This document shows positions 15,138 to 24,001 of a stretch of DNA of 31,061 nt, one piece after another. A model generated the notes under the pieces. It was not told the origin of the DNA. It searched no databases and worked only from the letters and a program-made list of their open reading frames with translations. The number at the start of each line of letters is the position of its first letter. Position 1 is the first letter of the stretch. This stretch comes from CAG-791 sp963591995 (GTDB taxonomy: Bacteria > Bacillota > Clostridia > Lachnospirales > Lachnospiraceae). The stretch spans positions 1-31,061 of the forward strand of contig CAVAUJ010000028.1 of NCBI GenBank assembly GCA_963591995.1, in the 5' to 3' direction. A program made the translations under genes and the position numbers.

Positions 15138-16530
15138 GAACAGAATTCTTCAGATTTACGGTCTCTGGCTGATCGATACCATCTGCATCGCCTTGTCCTA
15201 CTGGATTGCGACAAGGCTTCGCTTTACCGGCAACAACGATTGGGGGAACAAGACGCTGCACTATGCCGTGCTGGTGGTCTTCCTGCTGTTCTACACGATG
15301 TACAGCTTTTTTGCGGAATGGAACCGGGACTTTCTGGAGCGGGGGCTGTTCCGGGAAATCATTTCCATCCTGCAGTTCAACGGGGTCATGATTCTGGCAT
15401 CTCTTGCCTTTGTTTTCTTTGTCAACTGGGGCAGGATCCTCTCGAGGCAGGTCATTCTCAATTTCATCTGGATGGATCTGCTGCTGATGTATGCGGCCCA
15501 TGTCGGGTACAAGGCACTGCTGAAGCGGATCCTGGCGGATGACAAGCAGGTCGCGAAGATTCTGGTGGTGACACCGCCGGAGCTGGCGGATGAGACCATC
15601 ACAAAGCTGCGCCAGACCATGGGCTCCGGTTATCAGATTGTGGGGGCGGCCTCGATCCGGTGCAAAGAGGATGCGACGGATCGGGAGAGAGAGGACATAT
15701 TCCGCGATATGACGGAGCGCCTTACGCAGATTGCCTTTGACGAGGTGTTCATCAATGCGCCGGGACTGGATGGAAGCGAGATCCGTCCGCTGATCGACGG
15801 CTTCGAGGAAATGGGCGTTGTGTGCCGTTACAATCTGGGTCTTCCGGAAATCACGGGCGCCTCTGCCAAGGTGGAAAATCTGGGAGAGTATATTACCGTC
15901 ACCTATACGAAGTTCCGTTCGAGCTACAAGCGGCTTCTGATCAAGCGGCTGTTCGATATCATCGGCGGCCTCGTGGGGGTTCTGATCACGGGGATCCTGA
16001 CGCTGTTCATCGCTCCTGCGATCAAGCTGGATTCGAAGGGCCCGGTGTTCTTTGCACAGACCCGAATCGGCAAGAACGGCAGACGCTTCCGGATCTACAA
16101 GTTCCGGTCCATGTACCAGGACGCGGAGGCGCGGAAAAAGGAGCTGGAAAAGGACAATGAGGTGCAGGGATTGATGTTCAAAATGGAGCACGACCCCCGC
16201 ATTACGAGGGTAGGAGCCTTCCTGCGCAGCACCAGTCTGGATGAATTCCCGCAATTTCTCAACGTGCTGAAGGGGGATATGAGCCTTGTGGGGACAAGGC
16301 CGCCGACGGAGGATGAGTTCGAGCAATACAACGAGCATTATCGAAGACGTCTGTCCATGACACCGGGACTTACGGGAATGTGGCAGGTGAGCGGGCGCAG
16401 CAACATCGCGGATTTTGATGAGGTCGTGCGGCTGGACCTGGAATACATCGACAACTGGTCATTGACGCTGGATTTCAAGATTCTGCTGCAGACCGTGGTC
16501 GTGGTTCTGAGGCACCGGGGGGCAAAATGA
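15127..16530 (+). CDS. Undecaprenyl-phosphate sugar-1-phosphate transferase (priming enzyme)
   Basis: A 467-residue polyisoprenyl-phosphate hexose-1-phosphate transferase that starts the repeat unit by moving a sugar-phosphate from a UDP-sugar to the lipid carrier at the inner membrane face. Four N-terminal hydrophobic segments (residues about 8-30, 45-62, 82-100, 110-130) precede a Rossmann-like domain (about 140-260). The catalytic domain starts at KRLFDII (273-279), with a membrane-inserted helix, TRIGKNGRRFRIYKFRSM, STSLDEFPQF and LVGTRPPTEDE, all hallmarks of the bacterial sugar transferase family. The architecture is that of the large WbaP/CpsE-type enzymes. It overlaps the polymerase gene and, as ATGA, the next glycosyltransferase. 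Which sugar it transfers cannot be read. Confidence 0.93.
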   Translation: MNPKNRILQIYGLWLIDTICIALSYWIATRLRFTGNNDWGNKTLHYAVLVVFLLFYTMYSFFAEWNRDFLERGLFREIISILQFNGVMILASLAFVFFVNWGRILSRQVILNFIWMDLLLMYAAHVGYKALLKRILADDKQVAKILVVTPPELADETITKLRQTMGSGYQIVGAASIRCKEDATDREREDIFRDMTERLTQIAFDEVFINAPGLDGSEIRPLIDGFEEMGVVCRYNLGLPEITGASAKVENLGEYITVTYTKFRSSYKRLLIKRLFDIIGGLVGVLITGILTLFIAPAIKLDSKGPVFFAQTRIGKNGRRFRIYKFRSMYQDAEARKKELEKDNEVQGLMFKMEHDPRITRVGAFLRSTSLDEFPQFLNVLKGDMSLVGTRPPTEDEFEQYNEHYRRRLSMTPGLTGMWQVSGRSNIADFDEVVRLDLEYIDNWSLTLDFKILLQTVVVVLRHRGAK

Positions 16531-17681
16531 CACAGCACATCTGTATGATTGTTCCGGATCCTATGGTGCACGGCGGCATTGCGGCCGTGACGGCAGGCTA
16601 TTACGGAAGCCGGCTGGAGAAGGATTACCGGATGACCTACGTGCAGTCCTACTGCGACGGCAGCAGGATGGATAAGCTGCGCAAGGCGCTTGGGGCGTAC
16701 CGGCAGTTCCGGAGGATCCTGCGGAAGGATCCTCCGGAACTTGTTCATATCCATTCCTCCTTCGGTCCGAGCTTCTACCGGAAGCTTCCCTTTATTCTCA
16801 TGGCGGCGCGCAGAGGAATTCCTGTGGTAAATCACATCCACGGCTCCGCCTTCGACGCGCTGTACACCGATGCATCGGAGCGGAAGAAGCGCCTGGTGCG
16901 CCGGGTGTACGGAAAATGCACCCGGATGATTGTTCTGTCCGAACACTGGAAGAAGGTGCTGGGAGCGGCCTATCCGGAGGAGCGGATCCGCGTGGTGCCC
17001 AATTACGGGGCCCTTCATCCGGAGGTACTGGACGAGCCGCATTGCCAAAAGCGGCTGGAGAGGCAGCAGATCCTGTATCTGGGTGTCCTCACGGAAGGGA
17101 AGGGCATGAAGGAGATGCCGGAGGTGATCCGGCAGGTTACCGCCGCCTGCCCCGGGACACGCTTTGTGTTCGGCGGTACGGGAGATCCGGACCTTGCCGC
17201 AGAGGGACTTCCGGCGGAAACGGTGCGGGAGCATGTTTTTTTCCCCGGCTGGGTGCGGGGAGAGGAGAAGGAGCGGCTGCTGGAAGAGAGCGCGGTTTTC
17301 CTTCTGCCCTCGCATATGGAGGCCATGCCCATGTCTTTGCTGGAGGCCATGGGATACGGACTGCCGATGGTCACGACGAGAGTCGGCGGCATCCCGGCAC
17401 TTGCCGGAGAGGGTCCGCAGGCCGCCCTGTGCCCCGTGGGAGAGAGCGGGGCGATGGCCGAGGCGATTGTAGGGCTCCTTGGCGAGCCTGCCGCGTGGAG
17501 GGAGGCGTCGGCTGCCTCCTACCAAAGAGCGCGGAACGAATTCAGCTTTGAAGCGCATCTGGAGCGGCTGGAGGCGGTGTACCGGGAGGCGCTGGCTGCG
17601 GATGGATACCGGCCGCACGGAAGGCTTTGTTCCGGCACCGGTGAGCCTGCAAAAACAAAAAGAGATCCTGAGGAAAATTGA
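16527..17681 (+). CDS. GT4-family glycosyltransferase
   Basis: A 384-residue GT-B glycosyltransferase. The acceptor domain starts HICMIVPDPMVHGGIAAV, then LVHIHSSFGPSFYRK and VNHIHGSAFD. The donor domain shows ILYLGVLTEGKGMKE and LLPSHMEAMPMSLLEAMGYG with the family's Glu-containing motif. It probably adds the second or a later sugar to the lipid-linked intermediate. Its ATG overlaps the TGA of the priming transferase, suggesting coupled translation and adjacent steps. A perfect inverted repeat around 16711-16739 (GTTCCGGAGGATCC and its complement) lies inside the coding sequence and could form a hairpin in the mRNA. Confidence 0.9.
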   Translation: MTQHICMIVPDPMVHGGIAAVTAGYYGSRLEKDYRMTYVQSYCDGSRMDKLRKALGAYRQFRRILRKDPPELVHIHSSFGPSFYRKLPFILMAARRGIPVVNHIHGSAFDALYTDASERKKRLVRRVYGKCTRMIVLSEHWKKVLGAAYPEERIRVVPNYGALHPEVLDEPHCQKRLERQQILYLGVLTEGKGMKEMPEVIRQVTAACPGTRFVFGGTGDPDLAAEGLPAETVREHVFFPGWVRGEEKERLLEESAVFLLPSHMEAMPMSLLEAMGYGLPMVTTRVGGIPALAGEGPQAALCPVGESGAMAEAIVGLLGEPAAWREASAASYQRARNEFSFEAHLERLEAVYREALAADGYRPHGRLCSGTGEPAKTKRDPEEN

Positions 17682-17704
17682 GAAAGACCCGGGAGGAGAG
17701 AGGC

Positions 17705-18790
17705 ATGAGGGAATTCCCCGTCCCACAGAAGAATACGCCGGAAGCTGTCCCTTTTGTCAGCGTCATTGTGCCGGTATACAACGGCGGCACGTATCTGCAG
17801 GCCTGCATCGAGAGTGTTCTGGGACAGTCCTTTACGAATCTGGAGCTGCTGCTGGTGGATGATGGCTCCCGGGACGGGAGCGGCGCCGTGTGCGATGAGG
17901 CGGCGCAAAGGGATTCGCGGGTCCGTGTGATTCATAAGGAGAACGAAGGGCTGATCGCAACCTGGATCCGGGGCGTGCGGGAGAGCCGGGCACCCTACCT
18001 CAGCTTTCTGGACTGCGACGACTGGCTTTCCGCGGACCATCTGGCGAAGATGACGGCAGAGCTTGCGCAGACGCAGAACCCGGGAGAGGACGGGCAGATC
18101 ATCTGCGGCGGCTATGTCATCGAGCGCGAGCACAGTCACACGTCGGAGAGAAAGAGCAGCGCTGCAGCCGGCGGCGTGTACGAGGGAGAAGCCCTGCGGG
18201 AGCTCAAGGAGAGGCTCCTTGGAAACGAGAACCGAACCGTGATCCTCTCGCGCTGCATGAAGCTGTTCTCCAGAGGATTGCTGGAGGACAATCTGCATTA
18301 TTGCGATGCATCCATTCGCATGGGAGAGGATGTGAGCATTACGGTGCCGGCTCTTCTGGATGCCCGCAGGGTGGTGCTCGTCGCGGACAATTACGATTAT
18401 CATTACCGCTTTGTCGCATCCTCCATGGTGCATGGCTATGATGCGGACATGTACGGCAATATGCTGCGGCTGCGGGAAATCCTGCACCGCGTCATGCAGG
18501 AGAAAAAAATACCGAACGGAGCCATGCAGGTGGAGCGGGAATTCCTGCTGCTCTTTGGTCTGGTTCTGAAAAACGAGCTGCGCAGAACGGATGCTCCGGA
18601 AAGCGAGGTGACGGCCAGGGTTCAGACCTTGTGCCGGGAGGCGGATGCGCCGCGGCGGGTCGCCGCGTTCGGCACGGCCGTGCAGGATCCTGCCAACCGG
18701 CTGCTGTTTTTTGTGATGCGGCATCCCACAGAGCTTTGGATCCGCCTGGTGCGGCGGGTATTTCTGGTGCAGCAGGGAGGGGTCGTATGA
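17705..18790 (+). CDS. GT2-family glycosyltransferase
   Basis: A 361-residue GT-A transferase. FVSVIVPVYNGGTYL starts the nucleotide-binding fold, followed by LLVDDGSRDGSG and LDCDDWLS, the metal-binding acidic motif. It lacks membrane segments except weak C-terminal hydrophobic stretches. ATG 17705 is preferred: a GGGAGGAGAG site lies just upstream, whereas the alternative TTG at 17678 adds an unconserved nine-residue basic extension. The stop overlaps the following GT2 start as ATGA. The C-terminal half resembles WcaA-type capsule transferases. Donor and linkage are unknown. Confidence 0.9.
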   Translation: MREFPVPQKNTPEAVPFVSVIVPVYNGGTYLQACIESVLGQSFTNLELLLVDDGSRDGSGAVCDEAAQRDSRVRVIHKENEGLIATWIRGVRESRAPYLSFLDCDDWLSADHLAKMTAELAQTQNPGEDGQIICGGYVIEREHSHTSERKSSAAAGGVYEGEALRELKERLLGNENRTVILSRCMKLFSRGLLEDNLHYCDASIRMGEDVSITVPALLDARRVVLVADNYDYHYRFVASSMVHGYDADMYGNMLRLREILHRVMQEKKIPNGAMQVEREFLLLFGLVLKNELRRTDAPESEVTARVQTLCREADAPRRVAAFGTAVQDPANRLLFFVMRHPTELWIRLVRRVFLVQQGGVV

Positions 18791-19875
18791 GTCCTTTGAT
18801 CAGCATCATCGTTCCGGTGCATAATGCAAAGGAGACGCTGGCAGGCGCTGTGAACAGCGTGATGTGCCAGACGATCCGGAAAGGAAAGGTCGGGGCCGCG
18901 TTAGAGCTCCTTCTCGTGGACGATGGCTCAGAGGATGAAAGCGGGCGCCTGTGCGATTCCTATGCGGAGGAGACCGGCGGAGAGATCCGCGTCATCCACA
19001 TGGAGGATGAGGGCGTATCCGAGGCGAGGAACCGCGGCATCGATGCAGCCCGCGGGGAGTTCATCACCTTTCTGGATGCGGACGATGCCATGGAGCCCTC
19101 CATGCTGGAGGAGCTGTATGCGCTGCACCGGAGGACCGGTGCCGAGATCTGCGGCTGCGGCTTCTGCCGGGTGACACCGAAGGAAGCGGCGGCATACGCA
19201 CAGACGCAGGACAGGAGCGGAGCCGGATCGGGGGAAAATGCGCTGCCGGAAGCCGGGAAAACGGCGCCGGATTATGACCTGCTGGAGGGGAGAGGCGTGA
19301 TCCGCGACGGCATTCTGCAGGGAGACACGAGAGTCTGGAGCAAGCTCTTTGCGCGGGAGCTGATCGGTGAGAAGCGCTTCCAAAAGGGCCTGACCATCGG
19401 CGAGGATCTTCTCTTTGTCATGTCTCTTATCGGCGAAAAGACGCGCTATGCGTCATCGCCGGCCCCGCTTTACCGCTATACCGTGAACCCAAAGGGAGCG
19501 ATGGAGCGGCCCTTTGTGCCCTCCTATATGGACCAGCTCCGCTGCTATGAGGAGGCGGAGGCTCTCTTATTGCGCAATATGCCGGGGCTCCTCGCGGAGG
19601 AGGAGACGGCCGGGCGCCTTTGCCGGCTCCGGATTACCGCAGAGGTCCTGACAGCGATGAAGATTGCACGGCTCCCCGCGGCGGAGCGCCGTCGCTATAC
19701 GAAGGAATTTGAAACGTGCCGCGCTGCTTTGAAGGAGCAGCTGCAAAGACCCGGTACGGCCGCGCTGCTCTCGCAGGATTATCGGAGGAAGGCCTTCCTG
19801 CTCCGATATCTGCCGGCGGCCTTCGGCCTTATGACAAGGGCGGCGGCACGAAGGAAGAAGTCGAGGAAACTATGA
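18787..19875 (+). CDS. GT2-family glycosyltransferase
   Basis: A 362-residue GT-A transferase. LISIIVPVHNAKETL, LLVDDGSEDESGRL and VSEARNRGIDAARGEFITFLDADD give a textbook GT2 donor domain with its DxD. The MCQTIRKGKVGAALE segment between the first helix and the second strand is a little longer than usual. Residues about 135-160 form an Ala/Gly/Ser-rich low-complexity insert (QDRSGAGSGENALPEAGK). The start ATG 18787 overlaps the upstream GT2 stop, and its own stop overlaps the pyruvyl transferase start, so three genes are joined by ATGA overlaps. Upstream in-frame extensions to 18631 would run deep into the previous gene and are rejected. Confidence 0.9.
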   Translation: MSPLISIIVPVHNAKETLAGAVNSVMCQTIRKGKVGAALELLLVDDGSEDESGRLCDSYAEETGGEIRVIHMEDEGVSEARNRGIDAARGEFITFLDADDAMEPSMLEELYALHRRTGAEICGCGFCRVTPKEAAAYAQTQDRSGAGSGENALPEAGKTAPDYDLLEGRGVIRDGILQGDTRVWSKLFARELIGEKRFQKGLTIGEDLLFVMSLIGEKTRYASSPAPLYRYTVNPKGAMERPFVPSYMDQLRCYEEAEALLLRNMPGLLAEEETAGRLCRLRITAEVLTAMKIARLPAAERRRYTKEFETCRAALKEQLQRPGTAALLSQDYRRKAFLLRYLPAAFGLMTRAAARRKKSRKL

Positions 19876-21194
19876 CGGAAATCGCACTTTATATGCACGC
19901 CGGCAGCGGCAACCACGGGTGTGAGGCCATTGTGGATTCACTGGTCCGCATGATGCCGCTGGACCGCTTTATACTGATGACCAATTCGGCAGAGGAGGAT
20001 GAGCGGTATCTCCCGGCAGAGGTGAAGGCCAGAACGAGGATTCTGGAGGAGCAGCATCTGCAGGAGCATAAGGCGGCGCACATTTTTTATTACGGCTATC
20101 GGAAGCTGACGGGAGACGGGGAGTCGTTCCTGCGCTATCGGTATCGACCGCTGACCGGAAAGGGGGCACCGAGGCTCGCGGTCTCCATCGGCGGCGACAA
20201 CTATTGCTACGCCAACATGACAAAAGACCTGATGACGGCGAATGCCATGTTCAACCGGCAGGGAACGTCGACCGTGCTCCTTGGCTGCTCGATCGAGCCG
20301 GAGCTCCTCGGGGTGGAGGAGACAAAAGGAGAGGGCGGCGCGGCAGACGCAGACGCATTCCCTGCCGCAGATTCTTCGCAGGGACGCTTTGCGGAGGGGA
20401 AGGCAGCAGGGAGCGAGGAGGTGCAGCGCCTTCGGGAGGATCTGCACCGGTACCGGCGCATCATTGCGAGAGAGAGCATTTCGTATCAGGCCATTCGCGC
20501 TGCGCTGGCGGCCTCCTACGGGAGAGAGGCGGCGGACCGGGTCGTATATTGTCCGGATCCTGCCTTTTTCCTTCCGGCGGATGAGAGCGGGCTGCCAAAG
20601 GAGCTGGAATCCGGGAATACGGTGGGGATCAATTTAAGTCCGATGATCGAAGAGTATGCGGCAGATCCCGCCGCGCCGCTGGAGGCATACGCGGCGCTGA
20701 TCCGGGAGATCCTCTCGTCCACGCGGATGAAGGTCGCCTTGATCCCGCACGTTGTATGGGAGAGGAGCAATGACCGGATGCCGCTGAAAAAGCTCTATGA
20801 GCAGTTCGCGGACACGGGAAGGGTTCTGCTGGTTCCGGACATGTCCGCGGAAAAGTTAAAGGGCGTCATCGCCAATTGCCGCTTTTTCATCGGCGCGAGG
20901 ACGCACGCGACCATTGCGGCATATTCGACCATCATTCCGACGCTGGTGGTCGGTTATTCGGTCAAGGCAAGAGGCATTGCCCGGGATCTTTTCGGGACGG
21001 AGGAGCATTATGTCCTTCCGGTGCAGGAGCTGCGGGAGCCGCAGCAGCTGCTGGATGCCTGGCATTGGCTGCTCTCGAATGAGGATGGAATCCGTTGCCG
21101 CCTCGCGGAGAACGGGATCCGGCTGCGGGCAGGCGCAAGGGGCAATGCAGAGGAGCTCCGCCGCATCCTGCAGGAGGCGGAGCGGGAACAGTAA
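19872..21194 (+). CDS. Polysaccharide pyruvyl transferase family protein
   Basis: A 440-residue protein of the CsaB/WcaK pyruvyl transferase family, which uses phosphoenolpyruvate to put ketal pyruvate on glycan sugars, giving negative charge. MHAGSGNHGCEAIVDSL at the N-terminus, SIGGDNYCY in the middle, and FIGARTHATIAAYST plus LVVGYSVKARGIARDLFG near the C-terminus are family segments; the His in RTHA is conserved. Between ELLGVEET and EEVQRLRED an Ala/Asp/Gly-rich acidic insert of about 35 residues interrupts the fold. The ATG overlaps the preceding TGA and follows GAGG in the end of that gene. A pyruvate transfer role is likely but not proven for such clostridial members. Confidence 0.87.
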   Translation: MTEIALYMHAGSGNHGCEAIVDSLVRMMPLDRFILMTNSAEEDERYLPAEVKARTRILEEQHLQEHKAAHIFYYGYRKLTGDGESFLRYRYRPLTGKGAPRLAVSIGGDNYCYANMTKDLMTANAMFNRQGTSTVLLGCSIEPELLGVEETKGEGGAADADAFPAADSSQGRFAEGKAAGSEEVQRLREDLHRYRRIIARESISYQAIRAALAASYGREAADRVVYCPDPAFFLPADESGLPKELESGNTVGINLSPMIEEYAADPAAPLEAYAALIREILSSTRMKVALIPHVVWERSNDRMPLKKLYEQFADTGRVLLVPDMSAEKLKGVIANCRFFIGARTHATIAAYSTIIPTLVVGYSVKARGIARDLFGTEEHYVLPVQELREPQQLLDAWHWLLSNEDGIRCRLAENGIRLRAGARGNAEELRRILQEAEREQ

Positions 21195-21208
21195 AAGAGG
21201 AGCAGTCT

Positions 21209-22753
21209 ATGGCAGGAAAGGGTTCGCCGGGAAGAGTCCGGCTGGCAGAACGGAACATTGCATTCGGCTATGCGGGGCAGGCGGCTACGGCCGTGATGTC
21301 CTTTGTTCTGCGCACCATTTTCATCCGGCACCTCTCCGAGGAGCTGTTGGGCGTCAACTCGCTGTATACCAACATTCTGTCCATTCTCTCCATGGCGGAG
21401 CTGGGAATCGGAACGGCACTGAATTTTGCCCTGTACCGGCCGGTGGCAGAGGACGACACGGAAAAGATCAAATCTTACATGCAGATGTACCGGAAGGCCT
21501 ACACGGTCATCGCCATGTTCGTGGCGGGAATCGGCCTTCTGCTGGTACCGTTTCTTCGCTTTCTCATCAAGAATCCCGGGGCGATTACCGTTCGGGAGAT
21601 GACGGTCTATTACCTGATTTTCCTGTTCAACACGGTGAGCACGTATTTTGTCTCCTACAAATACAGCCTTTGCAACGCCGAGCAGAAAAATTACATTCAG
21701 ACCAACATCAACACGCTCACGAAGATTGCAGTATCCGTTCTGCAGATCGCGGTGATCGTCCTGACGCAGAATTTCCTTCTGTATCTTCTGACGGACATGC
21801 TGGTGCAGCTGCTGCAGAAGATTTTCGTCTCCCGGTACATGGACCGGCTGTATCCGTATCTGCGGGATAAAGATGTGCAGCCGCTTTCCGGGGAGGAGTC
21901 CGGCGAGGTGTGGCGCAAGACCCGCGCGCTGGTGCTGCACAAGGTGGGAGATGTGGCAAGGCTGCAGACGGACTCCCTGATCATCTCCTCCTTCATTGCG
22001 GTCGCCGTTTCCGGCATGGTGGACAACTACAATCTGGTCATCAATGCGGTTACCAATTTTGTCAACATCATCTTCAATTCGGTGATTTCGAGCTTCGGCA
22101 ATCTGATCGCGACGGAGACGAGGGATCGTCAATACGAGCTGTTCCGGGTCTACCGCTTTTTTGCCAGCTGGGTTTACGGATTTGCGGTAACGGGCTTTTT
22201 CGTCCTGCTGACGCCTCTCATCCGGCTCTGGCTCGGCGATGCCTGGGTGCTGCCGTCTGCGGCGGTTTCGCTGATCCTGGTCGACCTGTATTTCAAGGGG
22301 GACCGCATCGTTTTGTCCAACTACAAGACGGCGGCGGGTGTCTTTGAGCAGGATAAATATCTGGCCCTGATCCAGGGGGCGGTGAACCTTGTGCTGTCGG
22401 TGTGGCTCGTGCAGAAAATCGGACTCGCGGGCATCTATGTGGGCACCGTGATCTCCGGCCTTATCGCGAATGTGACGAAGCCGGTCATCATTTACCGGGT
22501 GTGCTTTGAACGGTCCTGCCTGCGTTATTTTGCGGAGTCCTTTTGCTATGCGGGCACGGTATTCGCTCTGGCGGCGGGCCTTGGATGGGCGGGCAGCTGC
22601 GTGCTGGCAAGACTCACGCTGGTGCGTTTTATCGGGATGGCCGTCGTTGTGACGGTGGTCTTTAACGGCGTATTCCTTCTGCTGTTCGGCAGGAGCGGGG
22701 AATTCCGGTATCTGAAGGCGGTGCTGCTGCGAAAGCTCGGCAAATGCAGCTGA
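21209..22753 (+). CDS. Polysaccharide flippase (Wzx/PST family)
   Basis: A 514-residue polytopic membrane protein with about 12-14 hydrophobic segments, matching the MOP-superfamily oligosaccharide flippases that move lipid-linked repeat units across the membrane. The N-terminus AERNIAFGYAGQAATAVMSFVLRTIFIRHLSEELLG is split over the first helix and loop typical of Gram-positive RfbX-like flippases, followed by GVNSLYTNILSILSMAELG. KYSLCNAEQKNYIQTNIN and ADNYNLVINA-like segments occur at matching places. AGAGGAG is 6 bases before ATG 21209; an earlier in-frame start at 21095 lies wholly inside the previous gene. The final codons are part of a 17-base duplication. Confidence 0.92.
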   Translation: MAGKGSPGRVRLAERNIAFGYAGQAATAVMSFVLRTIFIRHLSEELLGVNSLYTNILSILSMAELGIGTALNFALYRPVAEDDTEKIKSYMQMYRKAYTVIAMFVAGIGLLLVPFLRFLIKNPGAITVREMTVYYLIFLFNTVSTYFVSYKYSLCNAEQKNYIQTNINTLTKIAVSVLQIAVIVLTQNFLLYLLTDMLVQLLQKIFVSRYMDRLYPYLRDKDVQPLSGEESGEVWRKTRALVLHKVGDVARLQTDSLIISSFIAVAVSGMVDNYNLVINAVTNFVNIIFNSVISSFGNLIATETRDRQYELFRVYRFFASWVYGFAVTGFFVLLTPLIRLWLGDAWVLPSAAVSLILVDLYFKGDRIVLSNYKTAAGVFEQDKYLALIQGAVNLVLSVWLVQKIGLAGIYVGTVISGLIANVTKPVIIYRVCFERSCLRYFAESFCYAGTVFALAAGLGWAGSCVLARLTLVRFIGMAVVVTVVFNGVFLLLFGRSGEFRYLKAVLLRKLGKCS

Positions 22754-22778
22754 TCGGCAAATGCAGCGGAAGCATTTG
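22737..22778 (+). repeat. 17-bp tandem duplication and 7-bp hairpin at the flippase stop
   Basis: TCGGCAAATGCAGCTGA (22737-22753, including the stop) is repeated at 22754-22770 with one change. The second copy forms a hairpin, CAAATGC (22758-22764) with GCATTTG (22772-22778), over a 7-base loop. No T-run follows, so it is not a standard terminator. It resembles the AAATGC/GCATTT stem of the 86-bp array at 29336. Confidence 0.7.
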
Positions 22779-22831
22779 TGCAAAGGAGAAACGAAGAGGG
22801 CGGCACGAGGCCTTCGCGAAGGAGAGGCAAT

Positions 22832-24001
22832 ATGACCAATGCGGTCCGTTCGGAAACCGAATACCGGGACATCATCGCCCGGATTGCCGAAGAGGCGGCA
22901 AGGCAGCTGCAGGAGATGGCACATCCGTCGCCGGTGCAGCGGGGCAGGGCCATAGCCAAGCGGTTGCTGCGGCGGCCGGGCACTGCGGCGGATCCGATCT
23001 TCTGGCCGGCGGGACTGCTGATGCTGGGGCTTTCGGAGGCGGAAATGTATGAGCCGGTGGAAGCCTATCTGGCTCCCTGGCTGGCGGGCGGGATGCCCGT
23101 GCGACATCCGGACGATGCGATTACAGGCACGGTGCTCCTGCGGCTGTACGAACGAACCGGAAAGGAATGCTACGCGCAGGGCGCGGAGCGGATCCGGGAG
23201 TATCTGCATCGCTGCAGACGGGACAGCGAGGGTGCTCTCGTCTACGGGCAGGGGAGCGGCAACGACTGGATCTATGCGGATGGCACGGGGCAGGTGTCCA
23301 TGTTTCTTTCGGCCGCCGGAGAGAGGGAGGAGGCACACAGACAGCTGTCGCTCTTTTCGGCCCGCGGACTGGATGAACGGACCGGTCTTCCGTATCACGG
23401 ATACGATGCCGCCTCGGGGCAATGCCATGGCATCATCGGCTGGGGAAGGGCCGTCGGCTGGCTTCTGTTCGGAATGGCATCGTATGCATGCTCGGGAGAG
23501 GACCCGATGCCGGCAGGCAGCAGGACGGACCTTGCCGGCCGGGCACAGGAAGGCCGGGGAAAGGCACCTTCGGGGATAACAGAGAGCGAAAGGGCAGCAT
23601 GGCAAAGGATGCTGGAGACCGTGCACGGGTGCCGGAGAGAGGACGGCCTGTTTTCCTGGCAGCTGGAATGCGCAAGAGGCCCTCTGGACACGTCGGCAAG
23701 CGGTATGATTTACTATGCATTGCAGCTTCTGGCGGAGCGGGATGACGGCCAGGGCGGCCCGGTGTCGCCCTTTGCCGGGGAGGACCTGGATTTGGCGGCG
23801 CAGTCACTTCTTGCGCAGACGGATGCCGGGGGGCGCGTGTTGCAGTCCTCGGCGGAATGTGTTGATTTTGCCCAGTATGTGCAGCAATACGGAACCTATC
23901 CGTGGGGGCAGGGAGCGGTGCTGGCATTTCTGGCAGCGTGGCAGCGCGGGCGCAGAGGATCTGCGGACAAGCGCAGTGGAGCAGAGAATGATTATTGTTA
24001 A
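22832..24001 (+). CDS. GH88/GH105-like unsaturated uronyl hydrolase
   Basis: A 389-residue (alpha/alpha)6-barrel protein resembling the unsaturated glucuronyl/rhamnogalacturonyl hydrolases, which hydrate the 4,5-unsaturated uronic acid left by polysaccharide lyases. HPDDAITGTVLLRLYE (92-107), IYADGTGQVSMFL (147-159) with Asp150 as a catalytic candidate, and GIIGWGRAVGWLLFGM (200-215) are family-like. There is no signal peptide, so it is probably cytoplasmic. A low-complexity Ala/Gly/Arg-rich stretch occurs at about 222-250. AAGGAG precedes ATG 22832, and the 3' end overlaps the next gene by 14 bases. A degradative enzyme is unexpected inside an assembly cluster; no lyase is present in the window. 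Confidence 0.7.
   Translation: MTNAVRSETEYRDIIARIAEEAARQLQEMAHPSPVQRGRAIAKRLLRRPGTAADPIFWPAGLLMLGLSEAEMYEPVEAYLAPWLAGGMPVRHPDDAITGTVLLRLYERTGKECYAQGAERIREYLHRCRRDSEGALVYGQGSGNDWIYADGTGQVSMFLSAAGEREEAHRQLSLFSARGLDERTGLPYHGYDAASGQCHGIIGWGRAVGWLLFGMASYACSGEDPMPAGSRTDLAGRAQEGRGKAPSGITESERAAWQRMLETVHGCRREDGLFSWQLECARGPLDTSASGMIYYALQLLAERDDGQGGPVSPFAGEDLDLAAQSLLAQTDAGGRVLQSSAECVDFAQYVQQYGTYPWGQGAVLAFLAAWQRGRRGSADKRSGAENDYC

Noticed and set aside
21008..23626. 872-codon open frame on the minus strand
   Set aside because: Antisense to the pyruvyl transferase, flippase and hydrolase genes; no recognisable domains or ribosome site.
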